A DNA stretch of 64,000 nucleotides from Lewinellaceae bacterium (GCA_016710765.1 JADJUJ010000004.1:186001-250000), one strand, 5' to 3'. Counted from the first letter of the stretch, positions 1-9,069 are shown. Numbers and translations are program-made. The notes: generated by a model not told the origin, from the sequence alone.

Positions 1-649
1 GACGCCGGGTCAGCACCACCTTTTCATGCGTTTTCGAGATACTGTCGTTGGGCGCCTGTGGCAATGCCGAAGGCCCCATGAACATGCTGCTTTTCTCGGG
101 AACACGCTGCAGCGTATCGCCGGGTGTCATGACCACACCATATTGGGCAAAAACAAAACCATAATCGCGCAAAACGATGGAGGCCGCCCAGTCGGGGTTT
201 TTCTGGAGCATAGATTCAAAACCCTCTTTGGCCGTATTGTTCGACCAACGTTCCTGCATGATCCCGAGCAGCTGGGCATCCATTTGATCCTTTTGGAGCA
301 CCTGCTTGAAGCGGCCCTCCAGATCAGTTTCGATGTCATAGTCCAGCTTGTAGAACATGAAAAAATACACGGCATCCCGATCCTCTTTGCCGTTGCGAAT
401 TTCGATGCTGTCGGTATGCAACCGCAAGTGATAAGCATCTTTGGTTTTATCCAGCACCGTGAAGGTCTGGTAAAAATCGACCAAAGGAATCTCATCTTTT
501 CCCATTTCACCGGGAACCGAAAAGGTCCAACTGTTGATGTAAGAAAATTGTTCGCCCACTTTCCAGTCGGCACGCAAAGTAACTTTCTGCGCCTGGAGGC
601 AAAGCAGGGGAAGACCGGCCAAAAGCACCGGGAACAGCATTTTTTTCAT
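1..649 (-). CDS. Secreted protein of unknown function, C-terminus beyond window
   Basis: The frame is open from an ATG at 647-649 (minus) to the window edge, giving about 216 residues with no stop. It starts MKKMLFPVLLAGLPLLCLQA, a clear signal peptide with an AQ-type cleavage region. The mature part is rich in short beta-strand-like segments and has no catalytic motif I recognise. It resembles the DUF6263-like secreted proteins of Bacteroidota, but only loosely. It lies 23 bp downstream of a TonB-domain gene on the same strand, so the two are probably co-transcribed. Two other open frames overlap it but lack any signal or family match. Confidence 0.75.
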   Translation of the reverse strand, partial: MKKMLFPVLLAGLPLLCLQAQKVTLRADWKVGEQFSYINSWTFSVPGEMGKDEIPLVDFYQTFTVLDKTKDAYHLRLHTDSIEIRNGKEDRDAVYFFMFYKLDYDIETDLEGRFKQVLQKDQMDAQLLGIMQERWSNNTAKEGFESMLQKNPDWAASIVLRDYGFVFAQYGVVMTPGDTLQRVPEKSSMFMGPSALPQAPNDSISKTHEKVVLTRR

Positions 650-672
650 GTTATTAGGGGTAAAAAAGGGTT

Positions 673-1788
673 TTAGTTGAGCTTAAATTCTACCAGGAGG
701 GTAAACTTGGAACGAACTGAATACCCCATAAGGGTCCCAGGGGTCCAGGCGGGCATCATTCCAACGAGCCGCAAGGCCTCTACCCCGCAGCCAGCGCCGA
801 TATCGCGCACCAGTTTGATATCTGAAAGATTGCCATCGCGATCCACTACAAAGGATACCACGACCTTGCCTTGAATTGCGTTTTCACGGGCCAGCACTGG
901 GTACTTCATGTTTTGCGCCAGAAACTGCTTCAGTGCTTGCTCCCCGTCAGGAAAAGCCGCAGGCTTTGAAAGTTCGAAAATTTCGTACACCCTATCGGGG
1001 TCGGACGGGGGTGGCGGAACCGGGGTATCCATCATTACTGCTTCGACTTCCACCGTGGGCGGCGCCATTTCTTCGATCTCCGCTTTTTCTGTGACTCGAA
1101 CAGGTGGATTTGCCGGGCCTCCGGTGCCGAAAGATTCCATCTTCACGGCAACTGGCGGCGGCGGTACAACCTCGTCAGCCTCCAAATCCAGATACCCTAT
1201 GGTTTGTTCATAAACGGGCGGCGCTTCTACCACCATAAAATCCATATCGTCATCTGGTGATAGGGGCGGGTAGCGGAAGGCTGGCATGCCGGTCCACCAG
1301 GTACCTGACAGCGGTGAATTGTCCAGTTTTTGGAGTTCTTTTCTGGTAGGTTTGGTAAATTCCCCTTCAGGAACCAGTACAAAAAGGTGGTTGCCAATAG
1401 GCCTCGGGATGTTCTCAATCTGGCATACTATGCCATCAGCAGTATTGGCCCGGGTGATCCAGGTAGCGCGGTAAATTTCCCTTTCCTTGTATTTAAAATA
1501 CAACAACACAACCGGCACCTTTTTAATGGGCGCACCACCCTTGAACTCAATTTCAAACAAATAGCCTTTGATGCTTTCTGCATATTTGACGCCAACCTGC
1601 TTGATCTCGTACCCGGCATGCCGGAACATCGTGTCCACCATAATGCCCAGCTGCTCAGAATGATTCTGAATTTCCACCGGATTAAAGCGGGCTCGGTTGT
1701 TCAGCGCCTCGCTGCGCGTGGGCAGGTTTTGCGCAGCAAGTTGAAAGCTCAACAAACCAACAAACAATAAAAAATAATTTTTCATCAT
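673..1788 (-). CDS. Secreted/periplasmic protein with C-terminal TonB domain
   Basis: This 371-residue protein has an N-terminal signal peptide (MKNYFLLFVGLLSFQLAAQ; the second Met at 1785 is an equally good start). A central Pro/Glu-rich region with PPPP runs (about 205-270) leads to a TonB C-terminal domain (about 285-371) with the family pattern YPxxARENxIQGKVVVSFVVDxDG. Classical TonB anchors to the inner membrane; here the N-terminus ends in AAQ and looks cleavable. It may be an energy-transducer-like periplasmic protein rather than true TonB. The N-terminal 200 residues are not recognised. It is probably in an operon with the gene ending at the window start. Confidence 0.8.
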   Translation of the reverse strand: MMKNYFLLFVGLLSFQLAAQNLPTRSEALNNRARFNPVEIQNHSEQLGIMVDTMFRHAGYEIKQVGVKYAESIKGYLFEIEFKGGAPIKKVPVVLLYFKYKEREIYRATWITRANTADGIVCQIENIPRPIGNHLFVLVPEGEFTKPTRKELQKLDNSPLSGTWWTGMPAFRYPPLSPDDDMDFMVVEAPPVYEQTIGYLDLEADEVVPPPPVAVKMESFGTGGPANPPVRVTEKAEIEEMAPPTVEVEAVMMDTPVPPPPSDPDRVYEIFELSKPAAFPDGEQALKQFLAQNMKYPVLARENAIQGKVVVSFVVDRDGNLSDIKLVRDIGAGCGVEALRLVGMMPAWTPGTLMGYSVRSKFTLLVEFKLN

Positions 1789-1843
1789 ATGGTTTATTTT
1801 GGTTAGTGTTACGGAAGATCTTTCAGCGTTCCGTCATGGCCAA

Positions 1844-3364
1844 TCAGTTGTTTTTGCCGCCAGGAAGGATGCCCATTGCCACAAATGCATCGGTATCGAT
1901 ACCCTGGTATTGGAGTTCGCGACTCGGCTGCACCGGAATGTGCTGTACGTTTTCAAAAATTAGGGGGGCTGCCCAGCGAAACTTATATACCAACCCCTCC
2001 CGCAACACATCGCCTTTTTTTTGCGACACCACAAAATTATTAAAACTCGGGTCAAAGGCCTCTATGCCGTCAAAAACCGTGTAATCGGGCAGTTCATCTT
2101 TGGTAAGCCCAACCAGCAGTTTGCGCCCATCTGCCAAAACAGCCGTACTGTACACTGTGAACTCTTTTATGTTAAAAGGCGTGGCCTGCTTCCCTGTAGT
2201 GTCAAATGCAGCAAAAAACTCGCCCTTTCGGGCAAAAAGCGAGCGCGACATGCCATTTTTTATCTCGTCAAACGCCAGCGCCAGCATGGTACTGCCATCC
2301 GGGCGCAGCATCCCTTTTTTGCCACTGGCGTCTTCTACAATGAAGGCGGAACTCAGGTAAGATTTTATGGAAACATATTCAGCGGGCAAGAGCCTTTCGC
2401 CTTTTACGGAATATACGGTAAAGGCTTTCGGACCGGTTTTCACCAGCGCACAGTTTTTGAAGCCGTAAAATGGCATGGCAATGCTGTCGAATTGCAGCGG
2501 AATCAATTCGGCGCCTTCGGGCCCTACCAGTCCCCAGCGCCCTGCTTTCCGGGCCGCCCAATAGGTAGCCCGGGGATTCATTTTGACCAAGGTATCCAGT
2601 GAAACCGGAAGCGTAACTTTGAGCGCTTTTTTGTCCCAAAGACCGTATTTCCCATCCTTGGCAATGGCATTGTAAAACAGCCCCGTGTTCTGCACATCAT
2701 CGTACGCAAAAGGCAATAACACTTCCTGGGTGGCACTGAGCACCCCCCATTTCCCATCACGGCTAGCGATGAATTGACCGGCATCGATGTCTACGCTTAT
2801 CCGAGCATCGAACTGGCAGGGAATAAGGATTTCCCCTTGCCTGTTGGCAAGCCCCCATTTCCCATCTTTTTGAACATTGAAATAACCCATCCTGGCCAGT
2901 TCGATGAAGCCGTATTCCATCGGAAGTACCGCAGTACCAGCAGCATCCAGAATCCCATAGACATCGTTTTTAGCAGCAATCAGCCGAATTCCCTGGGTCT
3001 GTACTTCTGCAGGAATTCTTCTGTTCATGCTCCAGAAGGGGGTAGGCTCCAATAGATCGTACGCAAAGGGGATGATGACTTTATTGTGCGCATCAATAGC
3101 GCCGTATTTCCCATCCCTGGCCGCCAACATAAAGGTTGCCCATTGCTCCGGGTATAAATAATCGTAAACGGCCGGGATAATTACTTCTCCTGCCTGGTTA
3201 CGGATACCCAATAACCCGGCTGCTTCAAATTGGCCCGGCTGCGCAGATGGAGGCGTTTGCACTGTCTCAACAACATCCACAAGTACCGGCATTTCATCTT
3301 CCTGAGCTTGCAGACTTCGAAACCAGAAAATCAAAAAAAGAAAAATCAAAAATTTTAGTCTCAT
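1844..3364 (-). CDS. WG-repeat secreted protein
   Basis: This 506-residue protein has a short signal peptide (LIFLFLIFWFRSLQAQ) followed by eight or nine WG/YG repeats. Examples are GKYGAIDAHNKVIIPFAYD, GKWGLANRQGEILIPCQFD, GRWGLVGPEGAELIPLQFD and GKKGMLRPDGSTMLALAFD. WG (KWG Leptospira) repeats form beta-rich, probably propeller-like surfaces, and no enzymatic role is established. A Bacteroidota -7 box (TATATTTG, minus 3391-3384) lies 20 bp upstream of the ATG, right after the terminator hairpin of the upstream TraB-like gene, so this gene probably has its own promoter. Confidence 0.88.
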   Translation of the reverse strand: MRLKFLIFLFLIFWFRSLQAQEDEMPVLVDVVETVQTPPSAQPGQFEAAGLLGIRNQAGEVIIPAVYDYLYPEQWATFMLAARDGKYGAIDAHNKVIIPFAYDLLEPTPFWSMNRRIPAEVQTQGIRLIAAKNDVYGILDAAGTAVLPMEYGFIELARMGYFNVQKDGKWGLANRQGEILIPCQFDARISVDIDAGQFIASRDGKWGVLSATQEVLLPFAYDDVQNTGLFYNAIAKDGKYGLWDKKALKVTLPVSLDTLVKMNPRATYWAARKAGRWGLVGPEGAELIPLQFDSIAMPFYGFKNCALVKTGPKAFTVYSVKGERLLPAEYVSIKSYLSSAFIVEDASGKKGMLRPDGSTMLALAFDEIKNGMSRSLFARKGEFFAAFDTTGKQATPFNIKEFTVYSTAVLADGRKLLVGLTKDELPDYTVFDGIEAFDPSFNNFVVSQKKGDVLREGLVYKFRWAAPLIFENVQHIPVQPSRELQYQGIDTDAFVAMGILPGGKNN

Positions 3365-3383
3365 GGGGGCAATTTGATTCGGG

Positions 3384-3391
3384 CAAATATA
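3384..3391 (-). promoter_or_regulatory. Candidate -7 box TATATTTG for the WG-repeat gene
   Basis: The minus strand reads TATATTTG, matching the Bacteroidota TAnnTTTG box, 20 bp before the start codon at 3364. I do not see a clear TTG -33 element at the usual spacing, so this is a candidate only. Confidence 0.45.
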
Positions 3392-3397
3392 AAAATA

Positions 3398-3436
3398 GAA
3401 TGCCTGCGACCAGTGCTTTCGCAGTCGCAGGCATTC
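3398..3436 (-). terminator. Rho-independent terminator after the TraB/GumN gene
   Basis: A perfect 13-bp stem (GAATGCCTGCGAC / GTCGCAGGCATTC) with a 13-nt loop is followed on the minus strand by TATTTTTATATTT. It sits 14 bp downstream of the TraB-like stop. Confidence 0.8.
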
Positions 3437-3450
3437 AAAATCGTTGTTTA

Positions 3451-4371
3451 TTACTTGTTTTCTACCGCTTCCACTTTGTAACCGGCCTGTCGGAGCAGCA
3501 TAATCACGCCTTTGGGTCCACCGAGGTGACCGGCGCCCACGGCAAAAAAGGTAGGCTGGGCCCGCATCATATCCCCCATGATGGGTATCCAGTTGCGGTT
3601 GCGGTCGTTGAGCAGCCGGTCCTCAAACTTACTCATGTTTTGTCCTTCCTCCGACACAATGCTTTGCATCCCGTTGATGTCCTGATCGCGATACATTTCC
3701 ATCATTTTATCAAAGCCATCGTCACCGGTATCAGTACTGCGCAGGGTGGTTACCAGCATATCCGCCTGGTCCTGATAGGGAATGCTGTCGAATACGCTCA
3801 TCTGGTAAGCTGCCGTTTCCAAACCGTCGGATGCAATTTTTTTCTTTTTGGTGATCTTATACAACTCCATTTCCACCGAGGTCATCTTGGCATTGCTTGG
3901 TGCCGCTCCTTCGTCTTCGTTGCTCAGCATCATGCTCAAAAACATGGGCTTGAGTTTGAGAAACATGGGGATATTCATGCCTTTTTCTTCCAGTTTACCT
4001 TCTACAAAGCTAAAATCCTCTGCTGATAGCAAGTCGCGCAGCGATTTACCATCCCGCATAAAGGCTTTGGTCATCAGGCTAAATTGCGTTTTCAGGCTGG
4101 TCATATCCTTCATGTCGATCTCGAACGTAATCTTTTTCGACTTATCCAGCGCCTTAAGCATCGGATCGGAAAACGTCAGCTCCTCTTTTGGAATAAGGTG
4201 AATGGTGCCATACAAGTAAGACGGCTTGGAAACCCCGTTTCCGGATATTTTCCAAAGCAAGGTCTTCTCCGTTGGAATATTTTGCTCCGCAACACCGGCA
4301 GTTTGGTGTTGGGCAAATGTACTGTTGGCCAGGAATAATGCTGGCGCAAGCCAGAATAGATGTTTGAACAT
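3451..4371 (-). CDS. TraB/GumN family protein
   Basis: This 306-residue protein has a signal peptide (FWLAPALFLANSTFAQ). The family's N-terminal GTIHL motif appears as SYLYGTIHLIPKEE (about 52-65). The C-terminal half has the conserved NRN(W) and FFAVGAGHLGG motifs (about 260-285). TraB/GumN proteins share a fold with Tiki-type proteases, and the GxxH and GxGHL histidines are the presumed metal-binding residues. Location is periplasmic or surface by signal peptide. The length is normal for the family and substrates are unknown. Confidence 0.9.
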   Translation of the reverse strand: MFKHLFWLAPALFLANSTFAQHQTAGVAEQNIPTEKTLLWKISGNGVSKPSYLYGTIHLIPKEELTFSDPMLKALDKSKKITFEIDMKDMTSLKTQFSLMTKAFMRDGKSLRDLLSAEDFSFVEGKLEEKGMNIPMFLKLKPMFLSMMLSNEDEGAAPSNAKMTSVEMELYKITKKKKIASDGLETAAYQMSVFDSIPYQDQADMLVTTLRSTDTGDDGFDKMMEMYRDQDINGMQSIVSEEGQNMSKFEDRLLNDRNRNWIPIMGDMMRAQPTFFAVGAGHLGGPKGVIMLLRQAGYKVEAVENK

Positions 4372-4480
4372 ACTTACTTTTTAAACATAAACCAAAAACC
4401 CCGTCAAATGGTTGCCGGGAAAATCACCACACCATAACGAAACAAACGCTGAAGCCGTATAAGACGCTACGGGAAAATAG

Positions 4481-5065
4481 ATGGGAATTGGGCTGTTCTT
4501 TAAATTTCGCTATTTTCGCTCCCTGAACTACATCATTTTGACGCAAGCACCCGCTGTTATTGCTACCAGAATGGCCTTCTTGCTGGCAGCCCTGATGCTC
4601 CTGCAAGCGCTGGGCTGGCAAACTGCCTGGCTGGCAGCCTGGATCAATGTGCGAAAAACAGCGGAAACGGAACAACATGAAACTTGCCAGCGAACCTTGT
4701 CCCGTAGCGATTATTTCAACCTGAAAATTGGCCGTCGCGAAATCAGTTTGGCTGGTACCATGTTTGATATTGACGCTGTTGAAGCAAAGGGTGATTCGCT
4801 TGTACTTACCCTTCATGCCGACCAAAAAGAAACCCGCCACTACGCAGCGCTTCGCGACTTTCTGCAACCCCAATCTGGAAACTCAGGCGAAAACACACCC
4901 CTCCATTTCTGGTGGCAGGGCTGGCGCAGCAATCTGTTTATAGGCCATTCCATACCCTTCCCAACCCTGCCGGCAATCATGCCGCTGCAGGACCATGTTT
5001 TTTGTTACCACATGGCAAAGTCGGCATTGCCCGCTTCGCCACCCGATCAGCCGCCTAAGGCTTAA
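4481..5065 (+). CDS. Small protein upstream of a TonB-dependent receptor
   Basis: This protein of up to 194 residues has a hydrophobic N-terminal segment (MAFLLAALMLLQALGWQTAW; an internal ATG at 4571 is a plausible alternative start) and then a soluble domain with REISLAGTMFDIDAVEAKGD and DHVFCYH. Short proteins with a similar 'xFxLxGxMYDI' core are commonly found just upstream of metal or heme TonB-dependent receptors in Bacteroidota; I recall this pattern but cannot name a family. It precedes the receptor by 110 bp on the same strand, which suggests joint expression and a role in metal or heme acquisition. The His/Cys-rich C-terminus fits this, but it is inference. Confidence 0.7.
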   Translation: MGIGLFFKFRYFRSLNYIILTQAPAVIATRMAFLLAALMLLQALGWQTAWLAAWINVRKTAETEQHETCQRTLSRSDYFNLKIGRREISLAGTMFDIDAVEAKGDSLVLTLHADQKETRHYAALRDFLQPQSGNSGENTPLHFWWQGWRSNLFIGHSIPFPTLPAIMPLQDHVFCYHMAKSALPASPPDQPPKA

Positions 5066-5175
5066 GCACAGCACCCTACCTTCCTTATCTTTTCACTTAC
5101 ACCCAAGCAACTGGGCGGCAGCGGACCATTCCCTGCCGTACCCCATTGTGCTTGTGCTGTGCATCACAAAATAAC

Positions 5176-7383
5176 ATGAAACAGTATCAATACATCATAT
5201 GCTTATTGCTATCCCTGCCGGCAATGGACCTATTCGCTCAAAAGGCGGATACCCTGCTCGAACTGGTTCCCCTGCAGGAAACCGTAATTTCGGCCGTCCG
5301 GAACAATGAAGCCCGAACAACCGTAGCACAACAAAACATCGTCATTAAGAAAGCCACCATAGAACAAATGAATGCACAGTCTACGGCAGATATGCTCCTC
5401 CAGACAGGGCAAGTGTTCGTACAAAAAAGTCAGCAGGGCGGTGGGAGTCCTGTGCTCCGCGGTTTTGAGGCCAGCCGTGTTTTATTGGTGGTAGATGGCG
5501 TTCGCCTCAACAATGCCATTTACCGGGCCGGGCACCTTCAAAACGTGATTACACTCGATAACAACAGTCTGGAACGCGCGGAGGTATTGTTCGGGCCCGC
5601 TTCTACCGTTTATGGCAGTGATGCCCTCGGTGGCGCCATCTGTTTTTACACTAAAAACCCGGTAATGGCTGCTCCGGGGGAAAAAATACACCAAACGGGT
5701 AATGCCTTGGTACGTTATGGTAGTGTCAATCAAGAAAAAACCGCGCATGTCGACTTCAGCATGGCCGGCCAAAAATTCGGCTCCTTTACTTCACTAAACT
5801 ATTCCGACTTCGGCGACCTGAAAATGGGAAAACAGAACGGACTTGGCGCTTTTTTTGGGCTCCGCAACGAGTATGTGGAGCGCATCGCCGGTGTGGATAA
5901 ACTGGTCCGCAATGCCGATCCGTATGTACAGCGATTCAGCGGGTACCAACAATACGATTTGGTGCAAAAATTTCGCTGGGTGCAAAATGAAAACAATATC
6001 CACACCCTGAACATTCAGTACAGCACTTCCTCAGACATCCCGCGCTACGACCGCCTCACCGACCCCGATCCCAACACCGGACTCCGCAGTGCGGAATGGT
6101 ATTACGGCCCCCAGAACCGATCACTGGCCGCCTACACCTATACCCGGCTACAGGCAGGCTGGTTCGACCGTATCAATGTAGCCGGTAGCTGGCAGGCAAT
6201 TGAGGAAAGCCGGAATTCTCGCCGCTTCGGTCGTGATGGGCTGCAAAGCCGAACCGAGCATTTGAATGTCTTTGGCCTCACTGCCGACGCACAGCGCAGC
6301 CGGGGCATCCATACCTTACGCATGGGACTTGACGCACAAAGCAATCTGGTGCAATCCACCGCACAGGAAACCAATATCCTCACACAGGTAAGCTCGCCCC
6401 TCGATACCCGATACCCCAACGGGGGAAGCAACATGACCAACGCTGCGCTTTATGCCACCCACAACTGGAAACCCAATGAACAGTTGATAATCAGCGAGGG
6501 CTTGCGCGTGGGGTACAGCCGTTTACAAACTTCTTTTAGCGACAAAACCTTTTTCCCTTTCCCCTTTGATGACATTACCCAACAGTACCCGGTATTTGCC
6601 GGGAACCTCGGGTTGGTATGGAATACCGATGCTGATTGGCGAATTATTGTCAATGCCTCCAGCGGGTTTAGGGCACCAAATGTCGACGATCTGGGCAAGG
6701 TGTTCGAGTCGACCCCCGGAAGCCTGATCGTACCCAATCCTGATCTTAAGCCGGAAAAGACCTTTAACCTGGATCTGGGTTTTTCCCGCACTATCGCCGG
6801 CCGTTTCGATTGGGAAACCACCATTTGGGGAACATCTTTCCAAAATGCCATCGTGACCAGTAATTTTCAATTGAACGGTCAGGACTCGGTAGTGTACGAC
6901 GGAGCGCTCAGTCGAGTGCTCGCCAACCAAAATACCGGCAGCGCCAGAATCTGGGGCATCAGCACGGATATTGAGGCGGATATTTACGACCACCTGGCGG
7001 TGCACACCTCACTGACCTATACCAGAGGAGACATCACGTCGGAAGAAGAATTACAACCACTGGATCACATTTCACCGCTGTATGGCAGCGTGGGGTTGCG
7101 GTTTCATGAGTCTAATTATGTAGTAGAAGCCTATGCCCTTTTCAATGGCGCCAAACCGCTGGATCGTTATTCCAACAGTGGTGAGGACAACCTGCAGTAT
7201 GCGCCCGCAAACGGAATACCCGCATGGTTTACCCTCAATTTGAAGGGTAGTCTGCGGCTGCAAAAGCATATTCGCATCCAGGCAGGACTGGAGAATATTC
7301 TTGACACCCAGTACCGCGTATTTTCTTCCGGAATCAACAGCCCTGGCAGAAACCTGTACGTGAGTGTTCGGTGTAATTGGTAA
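5176..7383 (+). CDS. TonB-dependent outer-membrane receptor (heme/siderophore/metal type)
   Basis: This protein of about 735 residues starts at 5176 with signal peptide MKQYQYIICLLLSLPAMDLFAQ. The plug domain (about 40-150) is clear: LRGFEASRVLLVVDGVRLNNAIYR, then VLFGPASTVYGSDALGGAICF. The 22-strand barrel follows, ending in the usual aromatic-rich C-terminus (SVRCNW). There is no N-terminal carboxypeptidase-like domain, so it is not a SusC-type receptor. The plug resembles hemoglobin/transferrin-type and CirA-like receptors, but substrate cannot be assigned from sequence alone. The small gene at 4481 is its likely partner. Confidence 0.92.
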   Translation: MKQYQYIICLLLSLPAMDLFAQKADTLLELVPLQETVISAVRNNEARTTVAQQNIVIKKATIEQMNAQSTADMLLQTGQVFVQKSQQGGGSPVLRGFEASRVLLVVDGVRLNNAIYRAGHLQNVITLDNNSLERAEVLFGPASTVYGSDALGGAICFYTKNPVMAAPGEKIHQTGNALVRYGSVNQEKTAHVDFSMAGQKFGSFTSLNYSDFGDLKMGKQNGLGAFFGLRNEYVERIAGVDKLVRNADPYVQRFSGYQQYDLVQKFRWVQNENNIHTLNIQYSTSSDIPRYDRLTDPDPNTGLRSAEWYYGPQNRSLAAYTYTRLQAGWFDRINVAGSWQAIEESRNSRRFGRDGLQSRTEHLNVFGLTADAQRSRGIHTLRMGLDAQSNLVQSTAQETNILTQVSSPLDTRYPNGGSNMTNAALYATHNWKPNEQLIISEGLRVGYSRLQTSFSDKTFFPFPFDDITQQYPVFAGNLGLVWNTDADWRIIVNASSGFRAPNVDDLGKVFESTPGSLIVPNPDLKPEKTFNLDLGFSRTIAGRFDWETTIWGTSFQNAIVTSNFQLNGQDSVVYDGALSRVLANQNTGSARIWGISTDIEADIYDHLAVHTSLTYTRGDITSEEELQPLDHISPLYGSVGLRFHESNYVVEAYALFNGAKPLDRYSNSGEDNLQYAPANGIPAWFTLNLKGSLRLQKHIRIQAGLENILDTQYRVFSSGINSPGRNLYVSVRCNW

Positions 7384-7393
7384 AATAGCAACG

Positions 7394-7425
7394 GGGGCCA
7401 GTACCAAGATGGTGCTGTGCCCCCA
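7394..7425 (+). terminator. Stem-loop after the TonB-dependent receptor
   Basis: A hairpin GGGGGCCAGTACC ... GGTGCTGTGCCCCC starts 11 bp after the receptor stop. Its T-tract is weak (ATTTAC), so it is a terminator candidate or an mRNA 3' stabiliser. Confidence 0.5.
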
Positions 7426-7534
7426 TTTACAAAGTGTTTTTCAAAAGGAATTTTATCTGGGTATAAAGCAGGTAATTTGTGCGAAACTTGAGGACACTAA
7501 GATAGCCCCCTTTTGCACGTTGAACGTCATCGAT

Positions 7535-8128
7535 ATGTCAGACATTTTGCTCATATTTACCAAAAACCCAATATTGGGACACGTGAAGACCCGGCTGGCA
7601 CGAACGATGGGCGATGTGGCTGCTTTAAACATCTATCAGGTATTGCTCGACCGGACACGCCTGGCAGCCGCCGCTGCGAATTGCACGCGACAAGTTTGGT
7701 ACGCCGACTTCATCCCCAAGACCGACGCCTGGCAGCCACCCCTTTTCAGCAGGCACCTTCAACAAGGCGAAGACCTGGGGGAACGCATGGCCCATGCTTT
7801 CCAGTCGGCGTTTGCCGCAGGCGCTGAAAAAGCGGTTATCATTGGCTGCGATTGTTATGCTATAAGCCCAGCAATCATCCAAAACGCTTTTGATGCGCTC
7901 AATACATTCGATTTTTCCATTGGCCCCAGCAACGATGGCGGGTATTATCTCCTGGGTATGAAACAAATGGAACCATCGGTTTTTTCCGGCATTGAGTGGA
8001 GCACAGACACCGTGCTGAAAGAAACCATTGAAAAAATTGATGCCGCAGGAGGAAGGTACTTTTTGCTTCCTACGCTGACGGATATCGATACCGAAGAGGA
8101 TTGGCGCAGTTGCACGGCGCCGTCCTAG
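7535..8128 (+). CDS. DUF2064 / TIGR04282 glycosyltransferase-like protein
   Basis: From the ATG at 7535 the protein has 197 residues; the longer frame from 7364 lacks family similarity at its N-terminus. It begins ILLIFTKNPILGHVKTRLA, the nucleotidyltransferase-like motif of DUF2064, and contains IGCDCYAIS and GPSNDGGYYLLGMK. Members include the arsenosugar-biosynthesis glycosyltransferase family TIGR04282 and cofactor-guanylyltransferase-like folds, and they probably use a nucleotide-sugar or NTP. Its stop codon overlaps the convergent RAYT stop by 3 bases. Confidence 0.88.
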   Translation: MSDILLIFTKNPILGHVKTRLARTMGDVAALNIYQVLLDRTRLAAAAANCTRQVWYADFIPKTDAWQPPLFSRHLQQGEDLGERMAHAFQSAFAAGAEKAVIIGCDCYAISPAIIQNAFDALNTFDFSIGPSNDGGYYLLGMKQMEPSVFSGIEWSTDTVLKETIEKIDAAGGRYFLLPTLTDIDTEEDWRSCTAPS

Positions 8129-8787
8129 CCGTCAACTGACGGCGTTACCACAGCCCAACGAAAAGCCGGATTCAGCCAGGTAAACGGCCACTTTTCCCAA
8201 TCATCCACCAATTTTGCTTTGACCGGATTGTTCAAAACATATCCAACATGCTTTCGAAAAGCCACTCGGTTCCTGATCATGTGGTCGAAGGTTTCCCTTT
8301 GCCAAAAGTGCTCGCCCGTCCGACCCAGCAACAAATTGAATTCCTTGGCGGTGTACGTCTTTATAGATTGCGTTATCCGAAAAAGCGGCCGGTCAATTTT
8401 ATACAAAATGATGTGTGCGTGATTGGACATCACCGTAGCGCATACCAGCTTGTAACGGCCTTGTTCGTGCCAATAAAGCAACGAGTTCAAAACCAGTTGG
8501 GCGATGGAGGGGTCTGAAAGCCAATGCGGCCCTGTGCGTGTGCTGTCCAACAAATCATCAAAGGCTGCAAAATAAACATCGCGGTCTTGCTCCAGCAGGG
8601 TCTTTCGCTCCCATGCATCATATCCCGTCCTTTCCAGGAAGGCTTCTCGCTGCTTGTGTCGGAAACTGAGTGCTTCTAGCGCTTTTGGGGGCAAACTCCT
8701 GAACAGCCGGGGAATTAGGTGAAAAACACCGTTGGTGGGTTGCCAATGGGGTAGGTTACGACGGTAATATTGTGGTTCTTGGGTCAT
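8125..8787 (-). CDS. REP-associated tyrosine transposase (RAYT), IS200-like Y1 family
   Basis: This 220-residue protein is taken from the ATG at 8787 (a TTG-initiated form reaches 8811). It has the HUH metal-binding motif as MSNHAHIILY and a candidate catalytic Tyr in SIKTYTAKEFNLLL, followed by HFWQRETFDHMIRN and VLNNPVKAKLVDDW, which are typical of the transposase 17-like/RAYT group. These enzymes nick single-stranded DNA at REP palindromes. Hairpins of REP type lie at both sides (8128-8143 and 9025-9069). The 3' hairpin overlaps the last codons (VDG-stop). It is a single copy with no IS ends seen, as usual for domesticated RAYTs. Confidence 0.9.
   Translation of the reverse strand: MTQEPQYYRRNLPHWQPTNGVFHLIPRLFRSLPPKALEALSFRHKQREAFLERTGYDAWERKTLLEQDRDVYFAAFDDLLDSTRTGPHWLSDPSIAQLVLNSLLYWHEQGRYKLVCATVMSNHAHIILYKIDRPLFRITQSIKTYTAKEFNLLLGRTGEHFWQRETFDHMIRNRVAFRKHVGYVLNNPVKAKLVDDWEKWPFTWLNPAFRWAVVTPSVDG
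8128..8143. repeat. REP-like hairpin at the RAYT 3' end
   Basis: The palindrome GCCGTC-AACT-GACGGC overlaps the last three codons of the RAYT. Its arms share the CCGTC core with the doublet at 9025-9069. Confidence 0.5.
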
Positions 8788-8983
8788 GAGGGTGGTTTTT
8801 TGTACCCTCAATTTTCGAACTGTGGCAGCATGAATACAATACCGGTTAATACATTTATTTTAATTCTATGCGTCCTTTTTAGGAGAATAGCAATGGCTGG
8901 TTTTTCCAGAAATGGCAGCGATTGGATGGGGATTAACACGCTTTGTGCAGTCGCCATTAGTTTGCCATAGTTTGGTTTAGGCA

Positions 8984-9017
8984 AAAAATTACCCTTGGTT
9001 AGGGTTGTAACCAAGGG
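8984..9017 (-). terminator. Terminator after the ABC permease gene
   Basis: A perfect 9-bp stem CCCTTGGTT / AACCAAGGG with an 8-nt loop is followed on the minus strand by TAATTTTTT. It lies 52 bp past the permease stop, beyond the REP doublet. The rest of the gap 8788-9068 holds no gene that I can support. Confidence 0.65.
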
Positions 9018-9024
9018 CAATGTT

Positions 9025-9069
9025 CGCCGTCTTGCAGACGACTTGACTACACCGTCTTGCAGACGGCGC
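9025..9069. repeat. REP-like doublet (BIME-like) next to RAYT
   Basis: Two copies of CCGTCTTGCAGACG(G) (9028-9040 with its flank, and 9052-9066) are separated by about 11 bp. Each is a hairpin with a TGC loop, and the pair is bounded by CGCCGTC ... GACGGCG, so the whole 45 bp is also palindromic. This is the layout expected for RAYT substrates. Confidence 0.65.

Noticed and set aside
26..676. Plus-strand 216-residue open frame at the window start
   Set aside because: It is antisense to a clear secreted protein with a signal peptide and shows no domain or export signal of its own.
3247..4026. Long plus-strand open frame over the TraB/GumN gene
   Set aside because: It lies opposite a gene with clear family motifs and has no recognisable features.
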